The position numbers were made by a program, and so were the translations under genes. Positions 9,520 to 20,715 of a stretch of DNA of 64,000 nt are shown piece after piece. Within the stretch, counting starts at the first letter, position 1, and every line of letters begins with the position of its first letter. This stretch comes from Oscarella lobularis (taxonomy: Eukaryota; Porifera; Homoscleromorpha; Homosclerophorida; Oscarellidae): the NCBI RefSeq assembly GCF_947507565.1, contig NC_089182.1:1240001-1304000 (forward strand), given 5' to 3'. Under the pieces are notes generated by a model. That model was not told where the DNA came from and made no database searches. It saw only the letters and a program-made list of their open reading frames with translations.

Positions 9520-12451
9520 CTACAAAAGTTTCTTCCAATTGGAAAAGCCGCTCAGTACTTCCTGCAGGGCTTCAAACCATTCCAATCTCTCTTCTTTCGA
9601 GTCGGCTGTCATCAGTTCTCTACGCGAAACTGTAAGAACGACTACATTTTTGGGAGACCGAGCGTACTTTCGAGATGAGTTCGGAGTTGCTAGTAGCAAT
9701 CCGTTGGCTCTCACACATTCTTCCTTCGAAGCAACGGAAACCGTTCCGCCAACAAAATCCAACAAAGAAACTGATTCCAAACAAGGCTATAATAATAAAC
9801 GATATTTGAAGCCAATCAGAATGAAAGAATGACGAAATCTACCTGCAGCTGCTTTACGTCTTCTGGATACTTCCAGAATTTCAACACTCCATTTTCAAGC
9901 TGAGCCCAACGACGATTCCACAGCGTGCCATCGTGACAAGTCTGTGAAAACGAAGTATATAGTAACAGACGTACGAAGCGATAGACCTCCTACCATGAAT
10001 CCCGTGTGAGTGACGGTTGATTCTAAGTCAATTTTCGTTTTGAGGTGCAATGGGCCAAGGAGACATTCGCCAGAAAGCTAGAGCACGGGTCTTTCTTTCA
10101 ATTTTTTCTCCAAGGTACCAACTCACCTCTTGTAATTGAAACGTCGTCATTTTGCAATTGGCAGGAGTGAGTTCAACTTTTCCAAGACGAACAAACCGGC
10201 TGGTTCGCTTGTCGCCACTTCCTTTCATATTCAGCTTCCTGCCTGCGCAGAAGATTTACGTCAAAGAGGCCTCTCACAATCACGCGACAAGGAGCGCTAC
10301 TTCTTCACTACACTTAATTAACTATCTGGTTTCTTGAAAGTTAAAATACAGGTGGGAACCTAACACGCGCGAGAGAGATTTCGACATCTGAAAACGTACC
10401 GGATAACTTCAGAGACCGCCGACGAGTCTAAAAAAAAGAGATAAATAGCATCTCCGCCGCAGCCAGAGGCCACGGAAGACGACAATCTATTTAACTCACT
10501 TGACGACCGAATATTGCCTGAAGCTTCTTTGACGTTGACAATTTCGAAAACGGCGAATTGTGACGAGCCTAGAGAGAAAGAGAGAAAGTCTGATCAAGGC
10601 TTCCCAGACTATCCCATTCGGACTTACGCTGGCTAAGAGCGACTGAAGTTTCTGTTTCCTGTTCAGGGACGAATCTTGGTGAAGTTTTTTATACTCGTCT
10701 TGAGACAATTGAGTATGCTACAGCGAGAAACAGCGTTTCGTCTATACGCGCGTTTCACTTCGTTCTTCTTACCATTCCATACACTTCAAGAGATATCTTG
10801 AATTGCGGATCGGCTCCATGTCTGCACAAAGATATAATTTATTGGAAGGAAATAGAGGAGACGTCTCTCTCACAAGACTATTCTGTTTGAAAAATGAAGG
10901 TCGGCCTTGAAGTCTTTTTCGTGCGTGGACAGAAGATGAGTGCCAGCGATGCTCGTGTCGTCAAGACGAACGAGACAAAAAAAGGAAAAGCATTTGTGAT
11001 CTAAGAACAGAGGGAGTATTGTAGGGGAAACAGCTCTAGCGGCGCCTACAGCTACAAAGCGTGGGCGACATCCAAAGGAAGACCCACACAACGAGCCATA
11101 GGAATATTTTCTCAGACGATAGAAGGACCAGTGTATTCCCAAAATAATCAACAAAAGACTTAGGAAAGAATCGCGTACTCACCGTATTTCTGCTTCAGCG
11201 ACGAAACGAACTCCGGATCCAAAGGAAACGATATGTCTGTAGTACAAGAAACATAAAAAAAACACAAACTCACGGGGAAAAAGCGCACGCACCCGAAAGC
11301 ACGATACTAGCGACGCACGACGACACTTCGAAAGCGTCCTTGTTCGCTCCGCCTCTCAACGACTCAATCTTCTCGAGAGAGGCAGCGCGTCTCTCCGCGG
11401 CGATTCTCAATAGGCGTTCGCCTTCTAATTCGGCGCCGACGCCCTTGCTTGCGCCGCGCACGTGATCCAAAGCGCAACCCGCCTGTCTTTCGATGTCCTC
11501 CTGTATAGCGACTTCTTGCAAGAGCAACTTCAAAAAAAAAAATAATACAGTAGAAGCTCTGTCGTTTTCTTGTGCGAAATGAAAAAAAGATTACTTTCAT
11601 AGCGTCGTTCTCGTGAAGAGCTCGTAGAGCCGAATTCTCCATCATCATCGTCACCGAATAGCTCTTTTTCAACTGCGCCGGCGGGCCCCCTTCCGAGGAT
11701 CCCACCGATCCGCTACGACTGCTACTTCGCGAGCTCGGCGCCGTCGTCCCGGCGCCGCTATCCAAACGCGAGCGCTTCATCGACGACGCGGGAAGCGGTA
11801 GTCGTCCCGGCGAAAACGACGATCGGCGCCCGAAAACGCGAATCTCCTCGTCGCGATTCGGCGCGAGAAGACGCGCGGCGTCGAATCGCGACGACGATAA
11901 CGTCGACGTCGACGAGGACGAGTCGTCGTCGGCGTCGTCGACGCCAGCGCCGCCGCCGTCTTCCCATTCGAATTCGAACTCGAATTCGTCGCTCGATCGT
12001 TCGTCGATGTGCTGACGTCGAAGGGAGTCGCTGAGCGCTTTGCGCGCCGGCGAGAAGAGCTCGTCGTCGTTGCGCCGCTGCTCCTGCTGCTGCATGGCTG
12101 GCAGCGATGGAACCGCGCTTTCGTTCGTTGGTGTCGGTGTGGGCGTGGTGGGCGAATCCAATCGACGACGTTTCGGTGAGAACGTTCCCACGTCCGACTG
12201 ATTTAGTCGTTCGGGTTTTGCGGTCGGCGTCGACGTCGCTTGCCTTTCGGCTTCGACGATCGGTTCGTTGTCGAAAGACGATGACGTGGTGCGTTTGCGA
12301 CCGGCGGCGGCGAACGTGGCGCGTTTCTGTCGTTCGGCTTTCCGAGCGAGGATTTTCTAACGGAAACGAACGTGGCGTTTTTTGATCGTTCGTCCACCTG
12401 TGGGTTTCGTCTCGCGAGGGTGCGAGGCGCTACCTGAGTGATTGGGTCCAT
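9520..12451 (-). CDS. anln: Anillin, cytokinetic actomyosin/septin scaffold
   Basis: Anillin links RhoA, actin, myosin II and septins at the cleavage furrow. The start is an 18-nt coding micro-exon (12,451-12,434, MDPITQ), a 77-nt intron, then exon 2 from 12,356 continuing KILARKAERQKR; this matches the MDPFTEKLLERTRARR start of vertebrate anillin. Exon 2 is Ser/Pro/acidic and ends near 11,600. The anillin homology region follows: ERLLRIAAERRAASLEKIESL (about 11,350-11,420), SIVLSDISFPLDPEFVSSLK (spliced), FKADLHFSNRIV, PQFKISLEVYGM (about 10,790-10,820) and KVELTPANC (about 10,170). A C-terminal PH domain has WNRRWAQLENGVLKFWKYP (9,850-9,950) and TADSKEERLEWFEALQEVL, stopping at 9,520. The N-terminal half, about 270 residues, is much shorter than in human anillin, so the actin/myosin-binding part may be reduced or carried by unseen exons. 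Confidence 0.9.
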
Positions 12452-12620
12452 TCACGGTCACACGTCTGGGTCAGTTCCTAATCGTCGCCGATTCTGTGTC
12501 AGTTGTGTGAGCCTTCTCCAGACCGTTCGAATTGAAATAGCCGCTTGATGACATGCGCAGAGCTCGGGGGAGTCATCATTTTTAGCACGTGACTATTTTA
12601 CAGTTATGACTGGTGTAAAT
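12452..12620. other. Short gap between anillin start and aminotransferase stop
   Basis: About 170 bases upstream of the anillin ATG and downstream of the aminotransferase stop, both genes on the minus strand. It should contain the anillin promoter. It is AT-rich toward 12,580-12,620. I see no defined element. Confidence 0.4.
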
Positions 12621-14781
12621 TCATTTTCTACTCTCTACACTTTCCCTAATGCATTCTACCACTATTTCTGCTTCTTTGATCACCTTTTCTTTAGGTAGAT
12701 GGCTGAATGCTATTCGCAAATAATTCTTGAAATCCCCGTGAACAGAAAAACTACCCAAAACAAAAAGGTAGAACAAGAATTTTACAACAAGCTTATAGAT
12801 TACAAATTTCCTGGAAAAACTTTCACGTTTTGACGTAAACACGAAATTGAAATGTCTAAAGTCACTCATGTCTCTGCTGCACACAGACAGCCTGCCCCTA
12901 TGTACCTTTTGCTGCAATTGACTCGGGCAATTTCATCCAAATAAAAAACCCACCCTATAGACGCATAGCAAGCGCGCCTCCTTAGACTCTGTAATGCACG
13001 TACCTGTGGTTTCTTGTATTTTATACATGATGGTAGTCCTCTGTCGAAGATATCACACAGAGCTGAAGCGTTCTCCTATATACAGTATATAGCATTCACC
13101 TTCTAAAAATGAATAAAAAATTTTCTTCATTGCCTTGTAAATAGCTTTTGCCCTCAGCAGTAAGTCATCAAGCAGTCCCAGCTGAATAGCGCTTGCCATT
13201 ATTCCCGTAGCACAGTGATTGGGAGCTCCTCCAGACTTGATGTGAGCGCTAGAAGAACTTTAATTAGTAAAAATCCGAAATCTTTAATCAATATCACACC
13301 TTTCTGCAATTATGTCTCGGACGCGTTTTGGAGCCTCCATCCATCCAAGCCGCAAGCCAGGAGCAAAGATTTTAGAAAACGTCGCATTGGAGACAACGTG
13401 TCCTTTATAATTCGGATCATCCCTAATGATAGAGATCACTTTTAATCAATTCTTCCAAGCATAACTTGGAACTATTACTTTGAGTCATAGGCAAACAATC
13501 GCCGGTGCTTCTTTTCTGTGAGAGGTAGGAGATGGTATACGTCATCACAGATAACCAGTAGATCATGCTTTCGCGCTATTCGTACAACCTCCTTTGCTCG
13601 CTCTAGAAAACCGATTCAAATTACTGAGACAGTTGGTTAGTTTATTGATTTTTTCTCAAACCTTTCGACAAGCAATAGCCGGTGGGATTGTGATACACGG
13701 GAATGGTATAGAACAGTGCACGGAAAGGTGAGCAATCGGTCAAAGCGTGACTCTCTTTTCCACCCAACTCTCTCTCAACAATAACTTCCAATTCATCAGT
13801 CAACACACCATCTTCATCAAGAGGGACTAAGATACGGTGGTCAATTCTCACTCTCAAAACAAGGAAGTTTGCAGGCCATGTGCAAAATGCCACCTACTCG
13901 TTGGTACATGGGACTTCCGTACCGCTTATCAAAACACAAAAGGTACCCTCTATAACAAACAAATTCACCGCAACCGTAACTAAGCAAAGATCTAGTACCA
14001 GACGCGTCACAAGACTAATCTAATCACAACAATGCGGTCACCTGTGCCCTACGCAGCCAGCAGACACAATCGCCTATAAAAAGTGACCCTAATGGAACTA
14101 CAGAGCAGCCTGTGCCATATATATATATATACGGCTCTGGCCTGTTCAAGACGGTCACCTGCTCATTAGCGGAAAGCAGCACCTGACGTCTACACAAGCA
14201 GTCCTCGTGCTACAGCTAACTAGCCCCGAGGGATGGATTCAAGTGAACCGGAAGGTAATAGGCACAGTCAATGTTCTTGTTCTTATAACCGGATATCTAT
14301 CACTATGTATCACATTTTAGTTCTGTACCTGGCACGATTCGAAGTCCTGCTTGCTCGAGCTGCCATTTTGCTCCCGCAAAGGTCAACTCCTCGACGAAGA
14401 CGACGTCGCCCGGTCGAGAAAACTGCGACGCAAGCGTACGCACGCCGTCGGTCGCTCCGCAATTCGTCAATAGATCCGTTCTGTAGATCGAGGAACCCGG
14501 AAGTGGAGTCGGGAACAAAAGTCAGTGTAATGCACGTACTCGAATACTTGTTCGCCGAATTCGCGCGTGAGGAAACGAGCGAGCGACTGGCAGAACGGCT
14601 GAAATGGGTCGAATCGACTGCCGTACATCATCAGCTCGATCGCGCTCTCTTGCGACTTTGTACAGCGAGAAGATCGTCTTGAGGAATGCCTTACTGGGAA
14701 GATGAAAGCCTACCATGCTATGAATTGATGCCTCTTTGTACGCGGCTGTCGCCCTTCGAAGGATTTCGTCTGATGGCACGC
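12621..14781 (-). CDS. PLP-dependent class I/II aminotransferase (YER152C / aminoadipate-aminotransferase-like)
   Basis: Fold-type I aminotransferase, probably cytosolic, transferring amino groups through pyridoxal phosphate. Minus-strand exons read: [20 protein letters not shown] (14,710-14,781), [19 protein letters not shown] (about 14,530-14,640), [19 protein letters not shown] (about 14,310-14,500), [14 protein letters not shown] then [16 protein letters not shown] (13,660-13,850), [20 protein letters not shown] (13,495-13,600), [16 protein letters not shown] with the PLP lysine in SKIF (13,310-13,430), [20 protein letters not shown] (13,130-13,230), [16 protein letters not shown] (about 12,910-12,950) and [17 protein letters not shown] ending at 12,621. 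The intron at about 13,900-14,300 is unusually long for this region. The 5' coding exon is unresolved: the 14,781 exon starts at phase 2, so an upstream exon must exist near 14,820-15,100, in the divergent promoter shared with the sulfamidase gene. Substrate is not predictable from sequence alone. Confidence 0.82.
14118..14131. repeat. Short (AT)n tract inside aminotransferase intron
   Basis: A run of alternating a and t lies in the long intron (about 13,900-14,300). The rest of that intron shows no exon or other element that I can support. Confidence 0.6.
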
Positions 14782-15148
14782 CTATTAGAAAAATAGGACA
14801 TTGGCGGTCTTTGCTCAGTGAAGCAAAACGTTGTTAGGACCATAGCCAAGAGATTGACCAGTTCGACTGTCGAAGAGAGGACCCAATGGACCGCTTCTGC
14901 CTTCCATCCTCCACAAGTTCACGTGACTACTTCGGAAAGCGCACGTGAAAGTCTGGCTTCTACAGTTCTTTGATACAGGAGCGAAAACATGATTCCTTTT
15001 CGGACTAATTTTAAGTGGACAAGGAAGCAGCCCGTTTTCTTCGCTGATTGATCTAAATGTATGCATCGATTGACTGATACTGTTAGTGAGAGGAGGACAT
15101 CTCGCTGATGGAACTGCCTCCACAAATATCCCGTACCCCAACGCCAAT

Positions 15149-17282
15149 ATGAGTAGCTTTACTCTGTTTCTTCTTCTATTTCTTGCTGCTGCCCGAGCCT
15201 GTCAAAATGGCAAGAACATACTGTTCCTCATTGCTGACGACGGTGGCTTTGAAGCTGGAGGTACCACCTTTGAATAGTCTCCTCCATTTGAAATTGGGCT
15301 CCTGAAAAACGCTCTTGTGCAATATAGTATACAACAACACCGCCATACAGTCACCCAATATAGACGCTCTTGGGCAAATGAGTACCATCTTCGATCACGC
15401 CTACACGTCAGTTTCAAGTTGTAGTCCTAGGTAGACAAGAACCAAGATAGAACGATATATATTTCAAAATAAATTATTTTTCAGTCGCTCTGCTATTCTT
15501 ACTGGTCTTCCAACGCATCAAAATGGGATGTGTAAGTTACTCTCTGCTCTCGACATGAATGCCAACTGGATTTCGTTCATCTCGTATAGATGGACTGGAA
15601 CACAGCGTGCATCATTTTCAGTCGTTTGAAGGCGTGCACAGTTTGCCCATGATACTTCACAGCGCTCACTACAGAACTGGAATCATTGGTACTGTACTTG
15701 TACATCCAGTCACTTGCACTGCACGTTCAATGTCTAGGAAAGAAGCATGTTGCTCCAATGGACGTTTACCCGTTCGATTACTCCAAAACTGAATTTGACG
15801 ATCCAGGGATGGTATGCACTTAGTGAGTCCATTGCTGCTTTCACAGCTTATCGTTTCTTGCAGAGTCGCCAGTTTGGCAGAAACATCACACTCATCAAAG
15901 AATTGACTCAGGAATTTTTGAGTCAATGCAAAAATGACTCTCGGCCTATTTTCCTTTGTAACCTTTTTCTACTGGTTACATATATCCGCATCAAATTATT
16001 TTTTAGACATTGGCTTTCGTGACCCCCATAGATGTGGGGGTTCAGTTGGAGAATTCTGCGAAATCTGGGGCTCCGGTGGCGAGCATGGCGACATTCCTGA
16101 CTGGAAGCCATTGCACTACGATCCAGAAAAAGTGAAAGTCCCGTTCAACGTGCCAGACACTCCAATAGTAAACACTCACTTTTCAAGCAGATAAAGGATA
16201 GACGTTTTACCTCAGGCGCGTCAAGACTTGGCCAATCAGTATACAAGCATTAGCCGACTTGACCAGGGAATAGGACTCGTTGTGAAGGAATTTGAAACAG
16301 CTGGCCTTTTGAACAACACTCTAATAGTCTACTTCAGGTAAAACCTTTACTCGCCTAACGCTGATTATATGATATGTAGTCCATCTTTAGTGACAACGGA
16401 ATTCCATTCCCAGGTAGCAATATTCGGGAGAAAAAAGATGTTGTCATTTCTATCTTTAGCTGCAAAGACAAATTTGTATGAGCCTGGAATGGGCGAACCT
16501 ATGTTTGTGTACAGCCCTGAGGCCAAAAATCGCGGGCATCACAGCCAAGCACTAGTCAGCTCTGTTGACTTGCTTCCAACTGCTTTAGATTGGGCTGGAG
16601 TACACTATCCATCTTATTCTCTAAATGGAAAACACGTAAAAAACAAAATTTTATTGAATTATAAATGAAAAAATTGGTTTAGGTTAACCTAACCGGAATG
16701 TCTTTGTTGCCTATTCTCGACGAAAAGAATCCGTCGGACAGGGACACGGTCTTTGCATCACATCAGTGCCACGAGGCAGCTAAATTAGTTAAACAGTTCA
16801 TTTGATTTTGCAATCTTATCTTCAGGTTACAATGTACTACCCTATGAGAGTCATACACCAAAAAAATTATAAACTGATTTACAACATCGCCGGAAATTTG
16901 ACGTACCCTATTGCCGGAGACTTGTATGGATCCCCAAGTAACCAGAAAATTCGGTCGAAAGCGTTTTCTATGACGTGATCTCGCGTACTTAGGACCTATT
17001 AAATCGAATGAAGTCTTCCCAGTCGCTAAATTGGTACAAGACTTATAATCAGTACTCATACAGAGGACAATGGGAACTGTTCAATCTTGAAGAGTAAACG
17101 TCGAGTACTACAGTACCAGGTTCACGGTAGAAAAATATCCTTTTTATAGCGATCCCCAGGAGGCTCACAATCTTGCTAACAGTCCTGATCACGCCGATCT
17201 GCTTCAATCCATGCAGGCCGTATTGAAGAAGTGGCAGGAAGAGACCAACGATCCGTGGTTGGTCAAGTACACTCACGAATAA
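15149..17282 (+). CDS. sgsh: N-sulfoglucosamine sulfohydrolase (heparan N-sulfatase, SGSH-like)
   Basis: Lysosomal sulfamidase that removes N-linked sulfate from glucosamine during heparan sulfate breakdown. The ATG at 15,149 opens a hydrophobic signal peptide ([17 protein letters not shown]). After it come [15 protein letters not shown], then, joined in frame by splicing, [17 protein letters not shown], and [17 protein letters not shown]. The last spans an intron and contains the CSPSR sulfatase signature, whose Cys becomes formylglycine. Further matches are [78 protein letters not shown] and a C-terminus ending [16 protein letters not shown]. At least ten short introns are needed and all junctions checked keep frame. 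The stop TAA (17,280-17,282) lies inside an AATAAA hexamer (17,278-17,283). The gene is divergent from the aminotransferase and convergent with the GT31 gene. Confidence 0.93.
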
Positions 17283-17283
17283 A
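17278..17283 (+). terminator. AATAAA polyadenylation hexamer overlapping the sgsh stop codon
   Basis: The hexamer shares its TAA with the stop codon and is followed by an A-run. If used, the 3'-UTR would be about 20 nt. The convergent GT31 gene ends 80 bases further on, so very short UTRs are expected here. Confidence 0.5.
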
Positions 17284-17362
17284 AAAAAACTACTTCATAC
17301 GCTTTTTTCGTCAGCGTTTTTTGTAAGCAAAAAGTTTCATAAGCTAAGAAAGAACTTTTTTT

Positions 17363-18475
17363 CTAAGCGCACGGTGTTTCTTTGTTTTGATCGGCTGCAG
17401 CAAAAATGCTTTGAAAAATACTTTTGCGTGCTGTCGACGTGATCATGGGAGGCTCCTTCAAGACGTTGCATGATTTGACGTCATTTGAAATCAGATTTTT
17501 AGCTTCAACGAACCGGACGTGAATACCGCGAACTCTGTCAATCAGCAAACCGGTGTGTATGTCTTCAATTTTAAACTGGACATCCCTCAAAACGACTTTC
17601 TGAATTGCCAAAAAGACATCGTAGGAGAGAAAATATCCCACGCCCCAACAATAGGGAGGAAACTTATCTCCAGCGTACTCCGATTTCGTGAGAGCGAATT
17701 TATTCAGCACCGGATTCCGATTGACTTCCATTCGATACAGAATGCAGTATCCCGCGTAGATTGACTTGCCTTGCGAGCTGGCAATAATCGGATTGTGAGT
17801 CAGCCAATCAATGGCGCGTCTCACGTTCACAAACACGTCGTCGTCTGTTTTGAGAATAAAGTTAAATCGAAATCTCGATTGAATCCAATCGAAAGCGGCA
17901 ACTTTCTTTCGTGTCAAATTCCAATAGCTCTCAATAGCATCGACAGTGAGAATGTCCTTGTGAAGACATTTTTCCACTTCGACAGCGTCATTGACACTCT
18001 CGTCCTTTGCATCTCGACCCAAAACGAAGGCGTACGTGCAGTTGAAAGGATTCCCAGTAGAAAATCCAAATCTGGATCGGAGCCAAGTTTTTCTTAATAA
18101 GTCTCTTCTCTGAAAATTTTCAGCAGCGGACATTATCAGAGTAAATAGATATACGTCTCGACGAGAAGATTCATCGCTGCAGAAGGCGGGAGACGATGAT
18201 AGATGTTTGCACGGGTCCGACGTCGGCGAGAAAAAGCGAGCGTGCTTTGGAGAGAGAAGATCGGAACGGCACGGCTCGCTCGTCGAAGAAAATGAGATAT
18301 CGTGAGAACGGGAGGAGTTGTCTACCGAATTTGCTGGAGCCGCGGTCTGGATAGGGACTCGAAAAAAGTTGGCTTCATATAATAACGCTGCAAAGGTCAG
18401 AGCAAAGAGTAGCACGACCAAAGCGAGTTGTTCTCGGCGTTTCATCGCCAAACAGGGCCTGATCGCCAACGCCAA
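17363..18475 (-). CDS. GT31 beta-1,3-galactosyl/GlcNAc-transferase, type II Golgi protein
   Basis: Single-exon gene of 370 codons, unlike its intron-rich neighbours; intronless coding is common in this family. It starts MALAIRPCLAMKRREQ, with a membrane anchor at about residues 16-36 (LALVVLLFALTFAALL), then a Ser-rich stem. The catalytic domain has FLFTLI-like DVYLFTLIMSAAENFQRRDL, RKTWLRSRF, FILKTDDDVFVNV with the DDD metal-binding motif, YPPYCWG-like FPPYCWGVGYFLSYDV, and EDIHTGLLIDRVRGI, the family EDV.G motif. These define the B3GALT/B3GNT (Pfam Galactosyl_T) family, acting on glycoproteins or glycolipids in the Golgi lumen. A start at the second Met (residue 11) is possible and would put the anchor closer to the N-terminus. 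Acceptor specificity cannot be read from sequence. Confidence 0.9.
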   Translation of the reverse strand: MALAIRPCLAMKRREQLALVVLLFALTFAALLYEANFFRVPIQTAAPANSVDNSSRSHDISFSSTSEPCRSDLLSPKHARFFSPTSDPCKHLSSSPAFCSDESSRRDVYLFTLIMSAAENFQRRDLLRKTWLRSRFGFSTGNPFNCTYAFVLGRDAKDESVNDAVEVEKCLHKDILTVDAIESYWNLTRKKVAAFDWIQSRFRFNFILKTDDDVFVNVRRAIDWLTHNPIIASSQGKSIYAGYCILYRMEVNRNPVLNKFALTKSEYAGDKFPPYCWGVGYFLSYDVFLAIQKVVLRDVQFKIEDIHTGLLIDRVRGIHVRFVEAKNLISNDVKSCNVLKEPPMITSTARKSIFQSIFAAADQNKETPCA

Positions 18476-18895
18476 AGAGATTGAAGTAACGCGCTTTAGC
18501 CACCCTAATCACCCGCAAGCTCTCTGGAGCTCTCTGGAGCTTTTTCTCCCGCCCTAAAACGCAAGAAATTGTTCGAAGGTACGATGCAAAAGTTACGCCG
18601 CTGTACACGAGCTTTTTACAGTGCGGCGTCCGGGCCCCCTTCAGTGGACCGTTCGATCATGCGTCTCGTTCGACGTTGCCCGACGCGTATTCCTTCGATA
18701 GTCGTCGAAAAGACGTCTTTGACGCGTCTTAAGGGAAGGCGGGTTCACATTAGCTTACGCTGGGCCTGCGTCCGTCCAGCGTCAGCGTCGCGTCCGTCAG
18801 CGTTGCGTCTGCGGTTGCGTAAAATCGTTCACATTACCAATTACCCAGCGTCATTATTTTAGCGCACTATGATTTGTCAGTGCAGTTGCGCTGGA
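18476..18895. other. Intergenic stretch upstream of GT31 gene, no supported gene
   Basis: The stretch must include the GT31 promoter. A duplicated agctctctgg word sits at about 18,519-18,538. From 18,760 it contains C/G-rich near-repeats built on gcgtc and cagcg words (18,770-18,830), which look like the edge of the adjoining repeat element. I see no ORF with family features. Confidence 0.4.
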
Positions 18896-19281
18896 CGGAC
18901 ACTTCGAGAGGGTCGTTCTATGAATATCGAATAGACATGACGACATGACGACCTCATCTATCATGTCGCATGATCGCATCTGAACGATGCCACCGAAGTT
19001 TCAAGACTTCTTTTGGTCGACTTGAGTTTGAGACAGTTCCAAAAAGGATAGCCGCGAGACGCGGCAATTCGGCCACGTACGGCCTTGGCTATCCTTCTCA
19101 AAACCGTCTCAAACTCAAAGATGGTTGGTAGCATCGTTGTTCAGATGCGATCCTGCGACATGATGGAATTCATAGAACTCTGTCCAAAGTAGGCAGATCT
19201 TGGGGCGTGTCCGTACCAGACCCTCTCTCGGCGAGTGTCCTCCGGGAGTCCGGGACCTCTACGCGAGAGGGTCTGGGGACT
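18896..19281. mobile_element. Long inverted-repeat (fold-back / MITE-like) element
   Basis: The left arm from 18,915 (gttctatgaat) through tcatgtcgcatgatcgcatc and gtttgagac to ggatagcc (about 19,053) is the imperfect reverse complement of the right arm from ggctatcc (about 19,086) through gtctcaaactc and gatgcgatcctgcgacatga to attcatagaac (19,178). The loop is about 30 bases. An outer pair, ggacac..gagagggtc (18,896-18,913) and gaccctctctcgg..gtgtcc (about 19,220-19,241), also faces inward, followed by gagagggtctgggg near 19,262-19,279. No coding capacity is seen. The same gagagggtctgggg word recurs in the element at 41.3 kb, which suggests a related non-autonomous family. Confidence 0.7.
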
Positions 19282-19391
19282 AGCGTAGGCTAATGTGGCC
19301 TTAAATTGGCCAATAGCATTAGTACTGTACTGTAGCTATGAATTAGGCCATTTCTACTAACTCTGACATTTGTTGCTGAATTTCTGTGCAG

Positions 19392-20715
19392 AATTACCTT
19401 CAGTGGAGATTAGAAATCAACCGCAGGGAGGAAAACGCTTGAAATGTAAAGAACTGACGGTTGATGTCAAGACTGAAGGCGTGTCGTTCCAGTGGTGGAT
19501 AGTTGCTGAAGAAGGGGGCGCGGTCAAACTATCTGGCTCACCAAAATGCACCGTTTACGAGTGTGACCTGTATTTCTGCGTGATTAGTAGTTCACGCCAT
19601 GTTACATCAGTTTCAGATATCGTGGAAATTGAAGGTGCTTGGTTCTTGATCAGTGCTGATTTGAGCCGTTAGTTTGGTGACTTGGATTTATTTTGTAGGA
19701 CAAAGCGATAACAGACTCTTTTCGCCTTACTGGCCTCTTCGCACTTTGAATCCGCCAAGTTACGTGAGTATCGACCATAGCGCGTTGATTTATTTAATCG
19801 TTTATAGAGCTTGAATAGGCTCCATTCGCGCCTTCCTCCAACAAGATTTCTGAGTACATGGCGCAGTTTAGAGCAGGTGGCCCGGCAGCGCCGTTTTTTT
19901 CAAGCTTTACAAAAGCCACCAGTGATATTGCGATTTCGGACTCTGTATTAGACTGGTTTTGTTTCGCAATGAAGAAAGGCCTTACGAAATCGCCACGTGC
20001 AGATGAACACATCTCTTCGGCTTTGGAGGTTCTATGCTCGTCGTCCATAACAATCACGCCACAGTTTTTTACTTGTGATCCTTCCGTCACATGGTCCGCG
20101 AATAGCAACGTCAAAGGGGAGTATCGGGTTGATATTGCAGCATTCCTTAAATTCTCTTCGTGTATGTTCTACCCTGTTGTCTTGGGTGAAAGAAAAGACG
20201 GCGAACGTGGTAATAAACAGCAAGCAAAGTGTCCAGTCGCGCGTGCTTACCAATGCCAAAGAAAAAGGGTGCACCATGCATTGGTGTCACATATACTTCT
20301 TACGGAGAAGAAGCTCTCAGTAGTAGAGCGCTTTGCTGCAAAAGGGCTCTTTCCTTCCCTGCTGTTCGCTATTGTAAAAGAAAGCTTCAGCTTGTACGGA
20401 GTGACTACTAGTGCACTGGGTAGGCGACCGTGAAAAAATATCCGAGTCTTTTCTCTGCTCCGTTAACGTCAACGACGATGACTCGAAGTTCGCAGCCTGG
20501 CATTAGTGCTTAAATTAGGGATTCAAGACATTGAAACATTGATTGGTTCGATTAACGCGGGATCTAGTGACTGTTTATCAACGTTTCCTGTCTTGAAGCC
20601 ATCTTGTCTTCCTTCTCTGCGATACACAAATTTGATCAACAGCAGGGTTTTTGAAGCGGAATATGAGAAGAACATAATGCACATGCATATCCTGCGACCC
20701 AATGGGGCTCCGTGA
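19392..20715 (+). CDS. Orphan protein: Ig-like segment plus possible PD-(D/E)XK site; 5' end missing
   Basis: Proposed exons are 19,392-about 19,637, 19,699-19,763, 19,819-about 20,419 and about 20,510-20,715; the four join in frame through GT-AG introns. Exon 1 looks like a divergent Ig-like fold: PSVEIRNQPQGGKRLKC, then FQWW, then YECDLYFCVISS, i.e. the Cys-Trp-Cys pattern with D.Y.C. The about 200-residue third exon is unrecognised but has YRVDIAAFLKF followed by YPVVLGERK, a D-x(n)-E-x-K spacing like PD-(D/E)XK nucleases; this is weak evidence. The C-terminal exon ends MHILRPNGAP. Exon 1 begins after an acceptor (19,391) with no ATG, so at least one upstream exon is required, perhaps beyond the fold-back element. 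There is no membrane segment. It could also be an invertebrate immune-type or transposon-derived protein; function unassigned. Confidence 0.5.

Noticed and set aside
20230-20420. Protein-kinase or crinkler-type effector domain in the orphan gene
   Set aside because: No HRD, DFG or glycine loop was found in the spliced frame.
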